Origin: Batkoa obscura
Lineage: Eukaryota > Entomophthoromycota > Entomophthoromycetes > Entomophthorales > Batkoaceae
DNA: 64,000 nt
NCBI GenBank assembly: GCA_030770535.1
Contig: JASVEC010000045.1
Location: 1-64,000, forward strand
Direction: 5' to 3'
Positions 1 through 12,851 of the stretch are shown here, piece after piece. The notes beneath the pieces are model-generated. The model was not told where the DNA came from, made no database searches, and saw nothing but the letters and a program-made list of their open reading frames with translations. Each line of letters begins with the position of its first letter. Position 1 is the stretch's first letter. The position numbers and the translations under genes are program-made.

Positions 1-1324
1 AAAAATACTACTGTTGATATTTCCAATTCACTTTGTCGATTTTTTGTAGTAAATTTTTAAAATTAAGTAAAAACCAAATAATTTCATAGTATCTTGTGCT
101 TAATTCACAATTTTTGTTAAAGATCTAATAGACAGAAATTGAACCAAGCTTTAAATAAACCCATAAATAATCGGACAGCTCGGTTATATTTTATTTTTAA
201 CAGCAGTAAAACTTTAAATTTTCATATATAAAAAATGTACAATACAACCACAATAAATATATTCTAAAGATTAAGTAAGTGAAAAATATTTTATTTCCAA
301 TTTCTAACAGATTTTAAGTTTGAATCCTACTTCATTCAAGCTAGGACAAAAAAAAGTGGGCTTTTACTGGAGTAAAAAACTAAAAACATGTATTACAAAA
401 GTCTCACAAGGATGATATCTCAGGCTACCGCTCTCATTTCTTTATAATAAATAATATAAGATTGCTTTGAATTTTATGTTTTTTTTTAATACACTCAATA
501 GTTTGTTTAGATTATTTGTTTCAAGGTTAAGGTTCAACTGATTGGCTCAAGTTCAATCCTTTATTTTGTTTTCTATTTTTTAGAAAAATTATATTTTTCA
601 TTTCTTTATCTTTTTAAATTGTCTAAAAAATAATACTTTATGAGTAAGTTTTATATTACTTAATAAAACCGCCCTAAACTCTAATGATGATAAAACCCTA
701 ACGTTCCAGAATTACAAATGAAAGTAGATGAAGAGAAATCATTAGTGAATTTGGTGGTAGCAATAACATTAATTGAGCTTTTGAGCCTTTGGATTCCTTT
801 GAGTTTGTAATTTAAGTTCTGAGAGTCTGTCAACTCATATGATTCCGTTAGAATCTTCTCACTGAAATCAATAATTATCACTTTGAAGAAATTTTACTAG
901 CTTATGATACTAATTGTTCCTTTTTTGTAGGGACTTTGATAAGCGAATGGTCTAAAGTGAATGGGAATTATCATTAAATAAAATAAAATAAAATACTACA
1001 TTGTATACCTGTTTTTAAGTATTTGAACTTTTTTCCATACTTGATTTATTACTAATGACAAAAAATTAGTATACTCATTGGTATTATTCAATTTTATATT
1101 AAAATTGTATCATGTCTGATCAAGCACCCTTTTTAGTTTAGTAATAGGGCGACAGTTTAGCTCTGATTACTAATAGTAATCTGGATTTATTACAAATTAC
1201 AGCAATTCAACTTTCCAGCTATTCTTATTTAAAAAAATCAATTGGCGATCAGGTAATAAAAAACAGTAGTAAATAAGCTTAGATTAGTAATTAAATGATG
1301 ACATAATCAAATGATAAGTGATGG
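1..1324. other. AT-rich stretch without a recognisable gene
   Basis: No reading frame here has coding character or a recognisable domain. A minus-strand open stretch around 681-881 is only 66 codons long and resembles nothing known to me. The stretch ends at the promoter of the GST gene. Confidence 0.6.
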
Positions 1325-1342
1325 TATAAAAAATATATAAAC
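1325..1342 (+). promoter_or_regulatory. TATA-like element of the GST gene
   Basis: Two overlapping TATA-type words (tataaaaa and tatataaa) lie 48-65 bases before the GST start codon. This is a normal position for a fungal core promoter. In DNA this AT-rich such words also arise by chance. Confidence 0.4.
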
Positions 1343-1389
1343 TCAAAATAAAGAACTAAATGTTAAGAATTTCAAAACTATATTACAAA

Positions 1390-2318
1390 ATGTCAGAAGC
1401 TAAAATTACCTTATACACCGTTGGTAGGTCTACAATTTGACATGAAGCTAATAAAATTAACTTTATATTAGGTACTCCAAATGGTCACAAAGCAAGTATT
1501 GCTTTAGAATTATTAAATATTCCATACAAAGTGCATAAGATCTCATTTGCTGATAACGAACAAAAACAGGACTGGTTTTTAAAGATTAATCCAAATGGAC
1601 GTATCCCAGCCATCGTTGATCACTCCAACAATGATTTTGCTGTATTTGAGTCAGGTGCTATCTTATTATATCTTGCAGATAAATATGATCCAGAACATAA
1701 ACTATTACCAAAAGACGATAAATTGAAATCAGAAGCTATTCAATGGGTAAATTAATTGTGGTTGATTTTAAAACTGATTTTAATAAGATTATTAGTTGAT
1801 GTGGCAAATGGGTGGACTTGGACCAATGATGGGACAGGCTAATCACTTTGCGCGTTATGCTCCAGAAAAGATTGAATATGGTATTAATCGTTATCAAAAT
1901 GAAAGTAAGAGATTGATTTCAGTAAGTAGTTTTTTCAAATTGGCTTGTATTATGTATTAATTCTTTTTTCAGGTCCTTGAAACGCGTTTACAAGGTAGGA
2001 ACTATTTAGTTGGTGATACACCTACTGTTGCTGATATTTCATCTTTCCCTTGGTAAGTTATTTATAGTTTAGTTAAAGTATTAAAATTGATTAAATTTCA
2101 GGGTACGTGGTGCACTTTGGGCAGGTGTTGCATTAGATAGTTATCCAAATGTTAATTCATGGTTAGATAGATTAGAAAAAATCGATTATGTACAAAGAGG
2201 TTTAGATGTACCAGAGAAAAATACATTAAAAGAAATGTTAAAGGATTCTAAATTAGCAGAACAAAAAGCAAAGGAAGCTTCTGCTTGGATTTTGAAGAAT
2301 CAACAAGAACAAAAATAA
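1390..2318 (+). CDS. Glutathione S-transferase, Ure2-like (5 exons)
   Basis: Exons at 1390-1423, 1472-1746, 1796-1921, 1973-2052 and 2102-2318 join in frame to 243 aa, and all introns are GT..AG of 48-51 bp. The N-terminal thioredoxin-fold half carries the PNGHK segment (Ure2 has PNGFK), the cis-Pro segment GRIPAIVDH and the glutathione-contact motif ESGAIL. The C-terminal helical half has WQMGGLGPM and the GST fold motif [15 protein letters not shown]. Members conjugate or reduce glutathione-linked substrates in the cytosol. The prion-type N-terminal extension of yeast Ure2 is absent, so this is better seen as an enzyme than a nitrogen regulator. The start is the first ATG after a TATA-like element. 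The fit to Ure2/nu-type GSTs is by eye. Confidence 0.92.
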
Positions 2319-2657
2319 GTCATGTTTATTGCTGTCTTAATAATGTATGTTTCAAAATGGTTTCTACTTAGAAATAAATGAAGTTGCTTTGAACATATTG
2401 TTTTTTCAATTGAAAGTGCAAGACTGGTTTCCTATTATTCAGTTTTTTCTATCTTTTCTAAAGTTAATAAATGATTGATAAGCTATTAGGTCAAGAATTA
2501 ATATTTTTTCAAGTATTGACAAATATTCCATATTATTCTATCATTTTGTTAAAACATTACAAGTATTTACACAAAAAATTCCTTTTAATGATTATTAAAT
2601 CACATCCAAAATCTAGTACAAGGAAATGAGTGTCTTTGCATAAAGGGTTTAAAGTAT

Positions 2658-2755
2658 GGGGGTGTTTTTTTGTGTTTAAGAATTTTACTAACAATCTTTC
2701 CACTCAAATAGTGCTTAAAAAATGAAAAAAATAATGAAATCAAAAAAAACACTCC
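2658..2755 (+). mobile_element. MITE copy 1 (GGGGATGT family)
   Basis: A 98-bp copy, read in the orientation GGGG..TGTTTAAGAATTTTACTAAC to ..AATGAAATCAAAAAAA. It lies 8 bp before copy 2 in the same orientation. It is non-coding. Confidence 0.85.
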
Positions 2756-2763
2756 TGTATATA

Positions 2764-2859
2764 GGGATGTTTTTTTTTGTTTAAGAATTTTACTAACAAT
2801 TTTTCCACTTGAATAGTATTTAAAAAATGGAAAAATAATGAAATCAAAAAAACATTCCC
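2764..2859 (+). mobile_element. MITE copy 2, tandem with copy 1
   Basis: Same orientation as copy 1, separated from it only by a short AT spacer. The terminal repeats are slightly worn (GGGATG..CATTCCC). Confidence 0.85.
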
Positions 2860-3094
2860 ATATATACAATCTAAACGCAAGGCTTATGGTAGTTGTCTAC
2901 GGAGAAAACAATCGAAAGTGTAGTTTACTAGAGTGGGAGAATGATGTGGAAGGAGATGTTTTAATACTAATAAAGATTATCCTTATTATCGGAAGGTGGA
3001 TATAACCAAAACAGCCTTTATAAAAGCTTACTAAAATAAATAGTCGATTTTTTTTTCTGAATACAAAATTTTGACCAGTTTTAGTTAATAATAT

Positions 3095-3192
3095 GGGGAT
3101 GTATTTTTGTGTTTAAGAATTTTATTAACAATTTTTCCGCTTAAATAGCGCTTAAAAAATGGAAAAATAATGAAGTTAAAAAAAACACTCCC
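3095..3192 (+). mobile_element. MITE copy 3
   Basis: A full-length copy flanked on both sides by ATAT, consistent with a 4-bp target duplication. The core AAATAGCGCTTAAAAAATGG is intact. Confidence 0.88.
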
Positions 3193-3416
3193 ATATACTT
3201 TTATATTAATTCAAAGAATATTAAATAGAAGTAGAATACATATCAGTTTCTCATGAATAATCTCAAGTTTTTTGTGTAGAATACTCTGAGGATAATTGAC
3301 TGCAACTGTGAAAGTCATATTTTTCAGAACTATTATATTTAAAAGAAAACTCTATTCCAATCAAAAAACACTAATTAGATCAAAAATAGTTTTAAAGCTA
3401 TTAAAGTTCAACTTAT

Positions 3417-3515
3417 GGGGATGTATTTTTGTGTTTAAGAATTTTACCAACAATCTTTCTACTTAGATAGCGCTTAAAAAAATGGAAAAGTAATGAAATC
3501 AAAAAAAACATCCCC
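3417..3515 (+). mobile_element. MITE copy 4
   Basis: A full-length copy with perfect GGGGATGT..ACATCCCC ends. The flanks are TTAT and ATAT. Confidence 0.88.
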
Positions 3516-5332
3516 ATATGCTGTTCTACTCTTTATTCAGAAATAAAAATTTAACTATAAGATAGAGATTAGTGTAGTAAACCATTTTACAATATGAGTT
3601 ATTGCCAAATAGTGTACATTTAAACTCAAATAGTGAGGACTTTTTATAATTAATTCTTATTAAGCAAAAATAGATCCTTCATTAAAAATTAAAATTTGCA
3701 ATTATTATTCCAACCAATATCTACCCTTCTTTTTCTGTTAAAAGTAAATATTATTTATAACAAAACTTAGACTATAAAACCACATCTTCCACTTAACAAA
3801 TATAAAGTCAATTTTTAATAAACCAATATACTTTTAATTTGAGTATAATATACTTTTTTAAATTTGTGATCTCATAAATGTAATCATTTATTATAATTTA
3901 GAATAATTATATAGTTTACGTTTGTTATACAAAAATACAAAATCAAAGGAAACTGTATTTAAATTAAAAAAGTGATAAATTTCTTCTTTATCAATCTGTA
4001 TAATTAAATAATCTAGCTCACCAACTAGCTACTGTTATTTAATCTTATATCTAAACTTAATTTATTTAATTAAATTTATAATCTTTTTAATTAATTAGTT
4101 TATTATAATAATTCTAGTAACATCAGGAAATAGGCACTACTTTAAGGCAGTCTATTAATAATTCCAATACCAAGAAATAAAGCACCTTAAGCCCTTTAAC
4201 TTACAATCTTTTATACGTCAACAGAAAATCCTATACGCCTAAATAATGAACCAGAGTGACTGTAGTTATCCTATTTTCAATTGAAAAAAAATAAACTACA
4301 AAATTTTAAAATTAGAAGATTCGAACTTTTCTTTTTAAGTTAGCAGTAAATATGTTCCAATTATCAATCCCTGTATTCACATGATTTGGCTTATTAGAAC
4401 TTCATTGGTTCGGATGAACTTTTAGACATTAAAGATACTAATAAAACTTGTCCTTAATAGGAAGTAAATTTTAATTTGACCAATCAATCCTAATTTCATT
4501 TTAATATGTTTACTCTTGAGATAAGTCATGATCACTGAAATAAACTGGTAACATTTTTATTAAGCTTGGCAAAGATAGAAATGGTGGTTCTCGAGCTCTA
4601 ATTAATTTTAAAAATAGATTAGTAATTAATAAGTAACTGCATTATTTTTTAAGCATTGGTACTATTTTTAAATGTCATTAGGTTAATTATAAATGGTTTT
4701 AAATAAAATAGTGAAGATATAATTATTATAATTATAAATATTTTGTAACTTTAAACAATGGAAGAAATGAATATTGAATTTTAAGTTTTAATAAGATTAT
4801 AAATTAGCCTAATAATAAATTGTTAAGCCATAATCTAAGGCTGAAACGACGAACATTTAGTTATTAATTTTATGAAATTAAAAACTTTAAACTAGGCTCA
4901 AGCTAACCATTTGAAACCAATAATTGTTAGCCAAATCTAGTAAAAATTGGAAAGCAAAAAAAGGATGGATTATTAACCAATTAAAACTAATCAAACCTTA
5001 GATAGCCGTTGATTTTCATTCACATTTGTTAATAAAATTGGACGATTTTTGCAATAGTAACTCCATTTTTGCAAGAATTCAATTCAATTATAGGCTTGAA
5101 ATTCATTTGAATCACATTTTTTTTCAAAAAATTATTAATTTAGTTACTTCGATTTTTATTATACTTCTCTCATAATTTTAAAACAAGGCTTTTTATATTA
5201 TCATTTAATAATTATTATAAATCTCAACTTAATCTTTTTTTCTTCTAAAAAATAATATATCTATAAGTTTCCAATTTCTATACTAGATTATTAAGTCTTC
5301 AACTATTATTGCAATAATATATATAAAAAAGA

Positions 5333-8300
5333 ATGAGCTTTCATAGCTTTAAAAGTTACTCCACTTATTTGAAACAAAAAGTTATCCATCATATTCCATT
5401 TTTAAATCGATTTATAAAAGCGAATAATGATCTTGAGCGACCCAATTCGTTTATATTACGCTCCAAATCGCATCGAGGTAGTGATATAAGCCGAAAGATT
5501 TATATAAACTTAAGTCCCAATGATCGTAATGTAACTTCAGAAAGTAAAAAAAATGATAAAGTACCATTTAAAAATAATAAGATAGTGACCACTAAATATA
5601 CTTTATTGACTTTTATACCTAAGAATTTATTTGAGCAATTTCGAAGGGTAGCTAATTTATATTTTTTAGGCATGGCTATTTTACAATTAACTCCGGATTT
5701 TTTAATTTCAAATCCGGCTTTTGTTGTCTTACCTATTCTTACCGTTATTGCTATTACAGCTATTAAAGATGCTTTTGAGGATTGGAAACGTTGGCAAGCA
5801 GACAAAAAGTTCAATTCCACTCAAACAAATATTTTATCTAATTTTCACAATTATAACTATGATGATACTGATAAAATCCATTGGTATACACCTTTACTCA
5901 AACCATTTAAAAAATTAAGCCATTTGTTTTCTGGTTCTCCTTCACCTTCTTTAGTAGAATCTGGTTCTGGATTATTTAAACCTGTATTTGATCAAGTATT
6001 ATGGGAAGATGTTCGAGTAGGTGATATAATTCGTATTAAAAAAGATGAAAGTATACCAGCGGATATTTTATTATTATCAAGTAGTGAACCAGATGGTGAA
6101 TGTTATATTGAAACTAAAAATTTAGATGGAGAAACTAATTTAAAACCTCGAAGTTCTATTAAAGAAACTAGTCATTTAAGAGAAGCTTCAGATTGTTCTA
6201 GATTACAAGGTATTATTGATTGTGGAGCACCAACTTCAAATTTATTTGTATTAAATGGTTCTATTTCTTTAATTGATTCGCCCGAACATGAATATGATCC
6301 GTTAAATACTAATTCTAGTATGGATTTTCGTTTATCTTCCTTAGCTGGTAAACCTATTCCATTTTCAATTAAAAATATATTATTACGTGGTTGTACTGTT
6401 AAAAATACGGATTATGCAATTGGTATTGTATTATATACGGGAGGAGATACTAAGATTATATTAAATTCATCAAGAACCCCATCTAAAAGATCCAAAATTG
6501 AAAAAATGATGAATAAACAAGTTATGGCTTCATTCTTTTTATTAGTTATATTAGCACTCGTCGTTTCTATTGGTTATGGGATTATTGCTCAAAAATGGAT
6601 TGGTACTCCAGTTGCTTTATTATTCGGTTTCCCAACAGAACAATTATTTTATAATTCATTTGTAAATTTTTGGGGTAGTTTAATTTTATTACAAAATTTT
6701 ATACCTGTTTCTTTATATGTCTCAATTGAATTTGTAAAATCTTGGCAGGTAAATTTATTTATTAATTTATAATTCTAATTATTAATTGTTAATTATTAAT
6801 TATTAATTCTAAATTTTAGGCTTTTTTTATTTATGAAGATATTGAAATGTATCATGAACCTACTGATTCTTTATGTATACCTAAATCTTGGAATTTATCT
6901 GATGATTTAGGTCAAGTAGAATATGTATTCTCAGATAAAACAGGAACATTAACAAGAAATATAATGGAATTTAAAAAGTGTTCAATTAACGGTAAAATTT
7001 ATGGCTTAGAAATTCCAGGCAAAGAAAGTGAAATTGGAAAGAGATTATCTAAAAGAATAAGTAAAAGAGCAACACATCAACAAAATAGTTCTACAACAGA
7101 TCCAAAATTAATTCAAACTTTCTTTTCTAAAATGAAAAATTTATTTACACCCAAATATGCTAATTTAGATCCAAAAAAAGTTACTTTTGCTGATCCTAAT
7201 TTATATGACGATTTGGCTAAAAAAGATGATCAAGCGGATGCAATCAAACAATTTTTTTTAAATTTAGCATTATGTCATACCGTATTAATAGAAACAGATA
7301 AAAGTTTAGCAACACAAGTGGAAGATAATAATAAAGAATTAATTTATAGAGCAGAATCACCAGATGAAAAAGCATTAGTATCAGCAGCAAAAGATTTAGG
7401 TTTTGTATTTAAAAATAAAAATAAAGATATATTTGAAGTTGAAATGTTAGGACAAGAATATGAATTTGAACAATTAAATTTAATTGAATTTGATTCCACA
7501 CGTAAAAGAATGTCTGTTATATTACAAAGACCAGCACCATGGAATGATATTATTGTATTTTGTAAAGGGGCAGATAATGTTATATTAGAAAGATTGGCAC
7601 CTAATCAATCTGAATTAAAAGAAAGCACCTTAGCTCATATTAAAGAATTTTCAAGTATTGGATTACGTACATTATGCTTAGGTTATCGCATTATTACTAG
7701 AAATGAATTTGATGAATGGAATGAAAAATATCGATCAGCACAAGCTAATAATCAAAACCGAGATGAAGAATTAGAAAAATTACAAGAAGAAATTGAAGCT
7801 GATTTAATATTAATGGGATCTACAGCAATTGAAGATAAATTACAAGAAAAAGTACCAGAATGTATTGAAGCTTTACGTAAAGCAGGGATTAAAGTATGGG
7901 TATTGACTGGGGATAAAATGGAAACAGCAATTAACATTGGATTTGGTTGTTTATTGTTAACACATGAAATGAAGATATGGACAGTTAATTCAGGTACTAT
8001 AAAAGAAATCCAAGATAATTTTAATCATGTAGTTAATCAAATTGGACCAATCAATCAAATCACAGGTCAACATGCTATTGTTATTGATGGATTAGCATTA
8101 AAAGGGATTATTGATTCAAGAGAAAGTATGAATAAATTAATTGAATTAGCACCTTATTTTAGATCAGTAATATGTTGTCGTACATCCCCATTACAAAAAG
8201 CACAAGTAGTAAGAATTATTAAAAAAGGACATAAAGCATTAACATTGTCTATTGGTGATGGAGCTAATGATGTTTCAATGATTCAAGAAGCTCATGTTGG

Positions 8301-9395
8301 TGTTGCTATTGCTGGTGAAGAAGGGTTACAAGCTTCAATGGTTTCAGATTACACCATATCTCAATTTAAATTTTTAAAAAATTTATTGTTAGTTCATGGT
8401 CAATTTTCATATCATCGAATTAGTGAGATGATTTTGTGTTTTTTTTATAAAAATATTGTTTGGACAATGGCTTCATTTTGGTATCAATTTTATTGCAGGT
8501 ATGATATAATATAATATAATAGAATAGAATATGATATAATAGAATAATAATAGAATATAATGTAATAGAATAATAATAATATGATATATTATTATTATTA
8601 CTATTCTATTCTATTATTATTATAGTTATTATTATTTTAATTACTATTTACTAATTTTATTTTTTATTTTTAGTTTTTCATCCAATTTATTTTTTACATA
8701 TACATTTATACCTTTATATAATATGATATTTACTGTAGCACCTGTTGTTATATTAGGTAATTATAAATAATTAAATTAATAATAAATATATACTAATTGT
8801 TAACTTTAATAATCAAATAGGAACAATGGATCAAAGATTAACATATGATTATTTAATGGATTATCCAGGAATATATAAATTAGGAATCAAAGGCAAATTT
8901 TTTAATCATAGGTTATTTTGGATTTATATATTAGATGGCATTTATCAATCATTAATATGTTTTTTCGGGTATTTCTTTTTATTTGATGATCAAACTCCTA
9001 TGATGGATGGACGTAATGCTTCTGATTTAGAATTTTCTTCTGCTACTGCTGTATTAGTAGTTATTGTAGCTAATCTATTTGTTATTATGCATACTAGATA
9101 TTGGTCTTGGTGGGTTCATTTTTGGGGATACGCATCTATGTTGTTTGTATTTGCTTTAATTATCGTTTATTCCTTTTTCCCTGGGGAATATTATTATGTA
9201 GGTTTAAGAATGTTTTCTGCTTGTCCTTCTTTTTGGTTGGCTATTCCATTGATTATTGTGGCTTCTTTATTGCCTCGATTTATTTTCTTTTATATTAAGA
9301 TTACTTATTTCCCAGATGATTTAGATTTAGTTAGAGAAATTAAACAAATGAATAGATTGGAAAAGAGGCGAAGTGAAAAACAAAGTCAAAGTTAA
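5333..9395 (+). CDS. P4-type phospholipid flippase, Dnf-like (4 exons)
   Basis: Exons 5333-6748, 6820-8498, 8674-8756 and 8821-9395 join in frame to 1250 aa. P4-ATPases use ATP to move phospholipids from the outer to the inner leaflet of plasma or Golgi/endosome membranes, usually with a Cdc50-type subunit. Visible motifs are the actuator loop LDGETN (residues 264-269), the phosphorylation site DKTGTLT (Asp about 511), LTGDK and the hinge GDGANDVSMIQ. TM1-2 lie near residues 105-145 (PKNLFEQFRRVANLYFLG). After the hinge come the P4-typical FFYKNIVWT and further C-terminal membrane segments. Introns 2 and 3 fall inside the C-terminal membrane region and restore CSFSSNLFFTYTF and VVILGTMDQR. 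The long insert before the actuator domain and the sequence AIKDAFEDWKRW favour a Dnf1/2- or ATP10-like member over Drs2. Subfamily is by eye. Confidence 0.95.
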
Positions 9396-9702
9396 AGATT
9401 AACTAAGATTTATAATAAGAGTAACTAATTCTCGATGTTACTTTTTTAAAGAACGAATTTAAAGAATATAACCTTTTATTCTTTTATTATTAATATCTTT
9501 TTTCTTTCTGTAATGTTTTTTTCAAGGTTTGAACATAAGTTTTATAATCTTTAAAGTTTCAAATTTTAATTAAAGTTTTATTTTTTATTTTTTTTTATTT
9601 TTTTTTATTTTTTTTTTATTTTTTTTATTTAATAATAATAATAATAATAAAACTGATTTTATATAATTGAACTAATTTTATTAAAGTTCTAATATCATTT
9701 AA
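9396..9702. other. Convergent 3' region with T-rich runs
   Basis: This lies between the ends of the flippase gene and the minus-strand SWIB gene. It contains long T runs with single A interruptions at about 9578-9630 and a short AAT microsatellite at about 9631-9650. Probably the 3' regions of both genes. Confidence 0.5.
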
Positions 9703-10592
9703 TTAACTCTCTACACTGTTATTCTCTCCATTTCCATTTACTACATTTGTTTTATTAAAAAATTCAAAATTAATTTCCTCTTGTAACTTTTGCATTTCGT
9801 CCTCGGATAACTTAGTTAAATGAGGTCCAATTAATTTACTCATTTGAAATGAAGTAATACTATCTAATTCAAATAATTCTTTTAATTGTTCATCACAATT
9901 AATTTTTCGGCCATCTTTAGGATCTTGTAATTGATGTTTTTTAATATAAACCCATAATTCTTTAATAACTCCTGTTCTAGGAAGCTAAAACAAAACAAAA
10001 CAAAAGAGAAAGAAATATTAGTTAAATGTCATTTGTTTGATAATAATAATAAAATAAATAAATAAATAAAATAGTAAATAATAAATTATTAACTTACTCT
10101 ATCATGATTCAATAACTTTGCTAATTTAGGGGATAGTATTTGTGGTGCATTAAAGCCATTTAACTTTTTAGGTCCATCATTACTAACTTTTCTTTTCTTC
10201 TTTTCTTTTTTACCAGTCTTTGTTTTCTTAGTCATCTTGAGTTTGCTTCCTTTTTTTCTTTTTTTATCTTCTATTAATTCTGAAAGTTCACTAGAGCTAT
10301 TATCTTCTTCTGCTGCTTCGGGTTCTGCTTCTTCTGAAGGTTGAAGTGCCATAAATTTACTTTCAATTAAAGAGTTTAGGGATGATTTTATATCGTCGAT
10401 AGAAGTGATGTTATACTTTTGTTGAAGGTATTGACGTACTTTTTTGGTACTAATGGTAGAGAGATCACTATTTTTAAGGAATTCTAAAATAAGATTAATT
10501 AATTAATTGTTTGTTTCTTATGTTCTTATATCTTATTTACCTTGTATGCTTCCCCCATATAATTGTTCTAAGTTATTATCGCTATCAGCCAT
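9703..10592 (-). CDS. DEK-C plus SWIB domain protein (3 exons)
   Basis: Exons (minus strand) 10592-10541, 10483-10098 and 9984-9703 give 239 aa. The N-terminal part (about residues 1-60, with STKKVRQYLQQKYN) resembles the DEK C-terminal domain. It is followed by an acidic stretch, then a very basic Lys-rich linker (KKRKKGSKLKMTKKTK). The C-terminal half is a SWIB domain (LPRTGVIKELWVYIKKHQL, then LKELFELDSITSFQMSKLI). This layout matches yeast Tri1 and Uaf30, nuclear proteins linked to chromatin and RNA polymerase I transcription. A chromatin role is inferred from the family. Its promoter region faces a gene-free stretch up to the FIT-like gene. Confidence 0.9.
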
Positions 10593-11068
10593 TTTGCTGG
10601 AATTTTGTTTTATACAAATTCAAAATTTATTTTAGTTTATATTTTATTTTTATTTTATTTTATGATGATTTTTACAATTTATTCTATTACCTTAAGAAAA
10701 ATCAGTTAAATTTTAAGAGTTGAATTTAATTGGTTTGAATTTAATTAATTAAAAACAAAGATAAAATAATGGATTATTTTATGGTTAATAATCTGGGGAA
10801 TAAATCTCTAATAATACTTGATTTCATTTATTAATTTTATTATATATTTATTATATTAAAATGAGTTAGTTTAAAATATTATTAATTTATTATATATATA
10901 TATATTATATGTTTATATATTTATATATTTATTATGATTAAATTATTATAAAGTTAATAACCCTTATTTTAATAAAAACTTAATTCAACATAATAAATAA
11001 TCTAATAGGAGATAATAAAACCAATTCATTAGTACTAATTGTATTATTGATATATAAGATGGGGATAA
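10593..11068. other. AT-rich spacer
   Basis: This spacer holds the upstream region of the SWIB gene and the 3' end of the FIT-like gene. A run of TA dinucleotides lies near 10890-10905. No gene was seen. Confidence 0.5.
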
Positions 11069-11830
11069 TCAAATCTTTAAAGTGGGATAAACTACCAAAT
11101 AAGCAATTGCCCAAAAGAGAAAACCAAAGAAAATACCCGTAATTTTTTCTAATAAAGTATGAAAATAAACAGAAGTAATCATCAATAACCAAAGAAAGAC
11201 AGTTAATATACTTCTAGCAGTATAGATAATATATTTTTGAATTGTTTGAGAAGTTGATAATGTAGTATTCTGATTTAAATTAAATGTTCTTCTAGTAGGA
11301 TGATATAGTAATCGTCCAAATTCTTCCCATAAAAATAAGGAAGCATGAATTAATAATAAACAATGTCCCGATATTAAATGACCATTTTCAAGTGTAGAAG
11401 TGCCCAAAGTTTTACAATCCAATACATTTTTAATATTAGAAATAGTACACTTACCACCGGTAAAAAGAAATACTTGATCTCTAAAAGAAGTACCTGAATA
11501 AATTCGTTGCGTTAATAAAACCCAATAAACTGTTGCTGCTAACCATTTTAATAACATTGTTTTTTGAAATTTATTTTGAGAATATTGAATCAAATTTAAA
11601 CTAAAAAATATTAAACTTGCCCAACCCCACGCATTCTTAGCAAAAATTTGATTGATTGGGTTATTACTCTTTGTAAACCAATTTTTTTCTTCCTTACCAA
11701 TGAGTTCGGTAAGGATGGCTAATACTAATGGTATAATACCATATAAAAAAAACATAAATAAACGACGGGTTTGAATCTCTTCTGGCTTTGTTGTTATAAA
11801 GTTACTACCTCGCTTCTTTGTTATTACCAT
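11069..11830 (-). CDS. FIT2/Scs3-like ER membrane protein
   Basis: A single exon of 253 aa with about six hydrophobic membrane segments. FIT proteins are ER acyl-CoA diphosphatases needed for normal ER lipid balance and lipid-droplet budding; yeast members are Scs3 and Yft2. The two family signatures are present: SGHCLLLIHASL (His at residue 156) and YFHTLLEKITG (His at residue 224). These positions correspond to the His pair required for catalysis in human FIT2 (H155, H214). The length is typical for the family. The start is the only upstream in-frame ATG that leaves a short polar N-terminus before the first membrane segment. No intron was seen. Confidence 0.9.
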   Translation of the reverse strand: MVITKKRGSNFITTKPEEIQTRRLFMFFLYGIIPLVLAILTELIGKEEKNWFTKSNNPINQIFAKNAWGWASLIFFSLNLIQYSQNKFQKTMLLKWLAATVYWVLLTQRIYSGTSFRDQVFLFTGGKCTISNIKNVLDCKTLGTSTLENGHLISGHCLLLIHASLFLWEEFGRLLYHPTRRTFNLNQNTTLSTSQTIQKYIIYTARSILTVFLWLLMITSVYFHTLLEKITGIFFGFLFWAIAYLVVYPTLKI

Positions 11831-12421
11831 TTTCCTTTCTACTTTTGTTATTATGGATTGTATAATAGGTTCTGTTTTGTTTTTAAAAGTTAATAAGCTT
11901 TTACTTTTTATTCTTTATCTTATTTTTTGTAAAAAGTGTGATGTTGGGATGAGATCATTTGAAGCTTTTTTTCAAGCAGAATCGAAAGTTTCTAAATTGA
12001 TTGGTGGAGGAAGACACTTTATTCGTAAGATTTTAATTTCCACGGTATCAATTATTTGCTTGTAAAATTTTCTATTCTATTAAAATAGTCCGAAATAATA
12101 AAAATTGATATTATTAACAATATTGCGTTATTTTATAAACTATTTTATATTAATATTAAATTTTTTAAATGCAAAATGTTTATTATTTTTTGTTATCAAT
12201 CAAGTTTGATATCTGAAAAGTTGATTAAATTGATCAAATTAATAGTGGGTATTTTGTTTCAAATTAATTTAAAGTATGTCTATAAAATACACAATTTAGG
12301 ATAAGTGAAGTATACATAGAAATTATAATAAAATAGGAATTAAACTATTAAACTTATAATTACTGAATAGAATGGACTTTAGTTATATAATTCAACTATA
12401 ATTTAATAAGTTAAGCTATTA

Positions 12422-12518
12422 GGGATGTTTTTTTTGATTTCATTATTTTTCCATTTTTTAAGCGTTATTTGAGTGGAAAGATTATTAGTAAAATTCTTAA
12501 ACACAAAAAAACATCCCC
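12422..12518 (-). mobile_element. MITE copy 5
   Basis: Reverse orientation relative to copies 1-4 (starts GGGATGTTTTTTTTGATTTCATTA, ends ..ACACAAAAAAACATCCCC). It lies alone between the FIT-like and CSN8-like genes. Confidence 0.85.
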
Positions 12519-12851
12519 GTTATTTTATTTTATTTCTGTCCTTTGGTCACTTATCCTATAGTTACAATTAGTAGAATATATACGTTGACTGTTCCTTAAT
12601 AAACTTTAAAGTTATTAAACTCATTCAAAACAATACTTGTAAAATAGTAAATCAATATCATAAAAATAACAACTAAATAAAAAATGGTATCACCTTTTAA
12701 GTAGCCACTTGTTTAATTTATTTTCGAATACATTAATTTATGGTATCTCTCAATATATAAAAAAGAAAATTGTAACGCTTCAGCCTTTAAAGTAATTAGT
12801 TTTTATAATCATCAAAAATTAAAACAAAAGCTTACAATAACTCCAAATCAT

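Larger units (their letters stand above)
2860..5332. other. Intergenic AT-rich DNA with two MITEs
   Basis: Apart from the MITEs at 3095-3192 and 3417-3515, no coding frame, RNA gene or ordered repeat was seen. The DNA is AT-rich up to the flippase gene. Confidence 0.6.

Noticed and set aside
681-881. 66-codon minus-strand open frame
   Set aside because: No domain, no signal, ordinary AT-rich composition. Chance frame.
2600-2869. 89-codon minus-strand frame with a repeated internal segment
   Set aside because: The repeat is just two tandem MITE copies read through; no protein is expected.
5500-5820. 106-codon minus-strand frame opposite the flippase
   Set aside because: Antisense shadow of the P4-ATPase exon.
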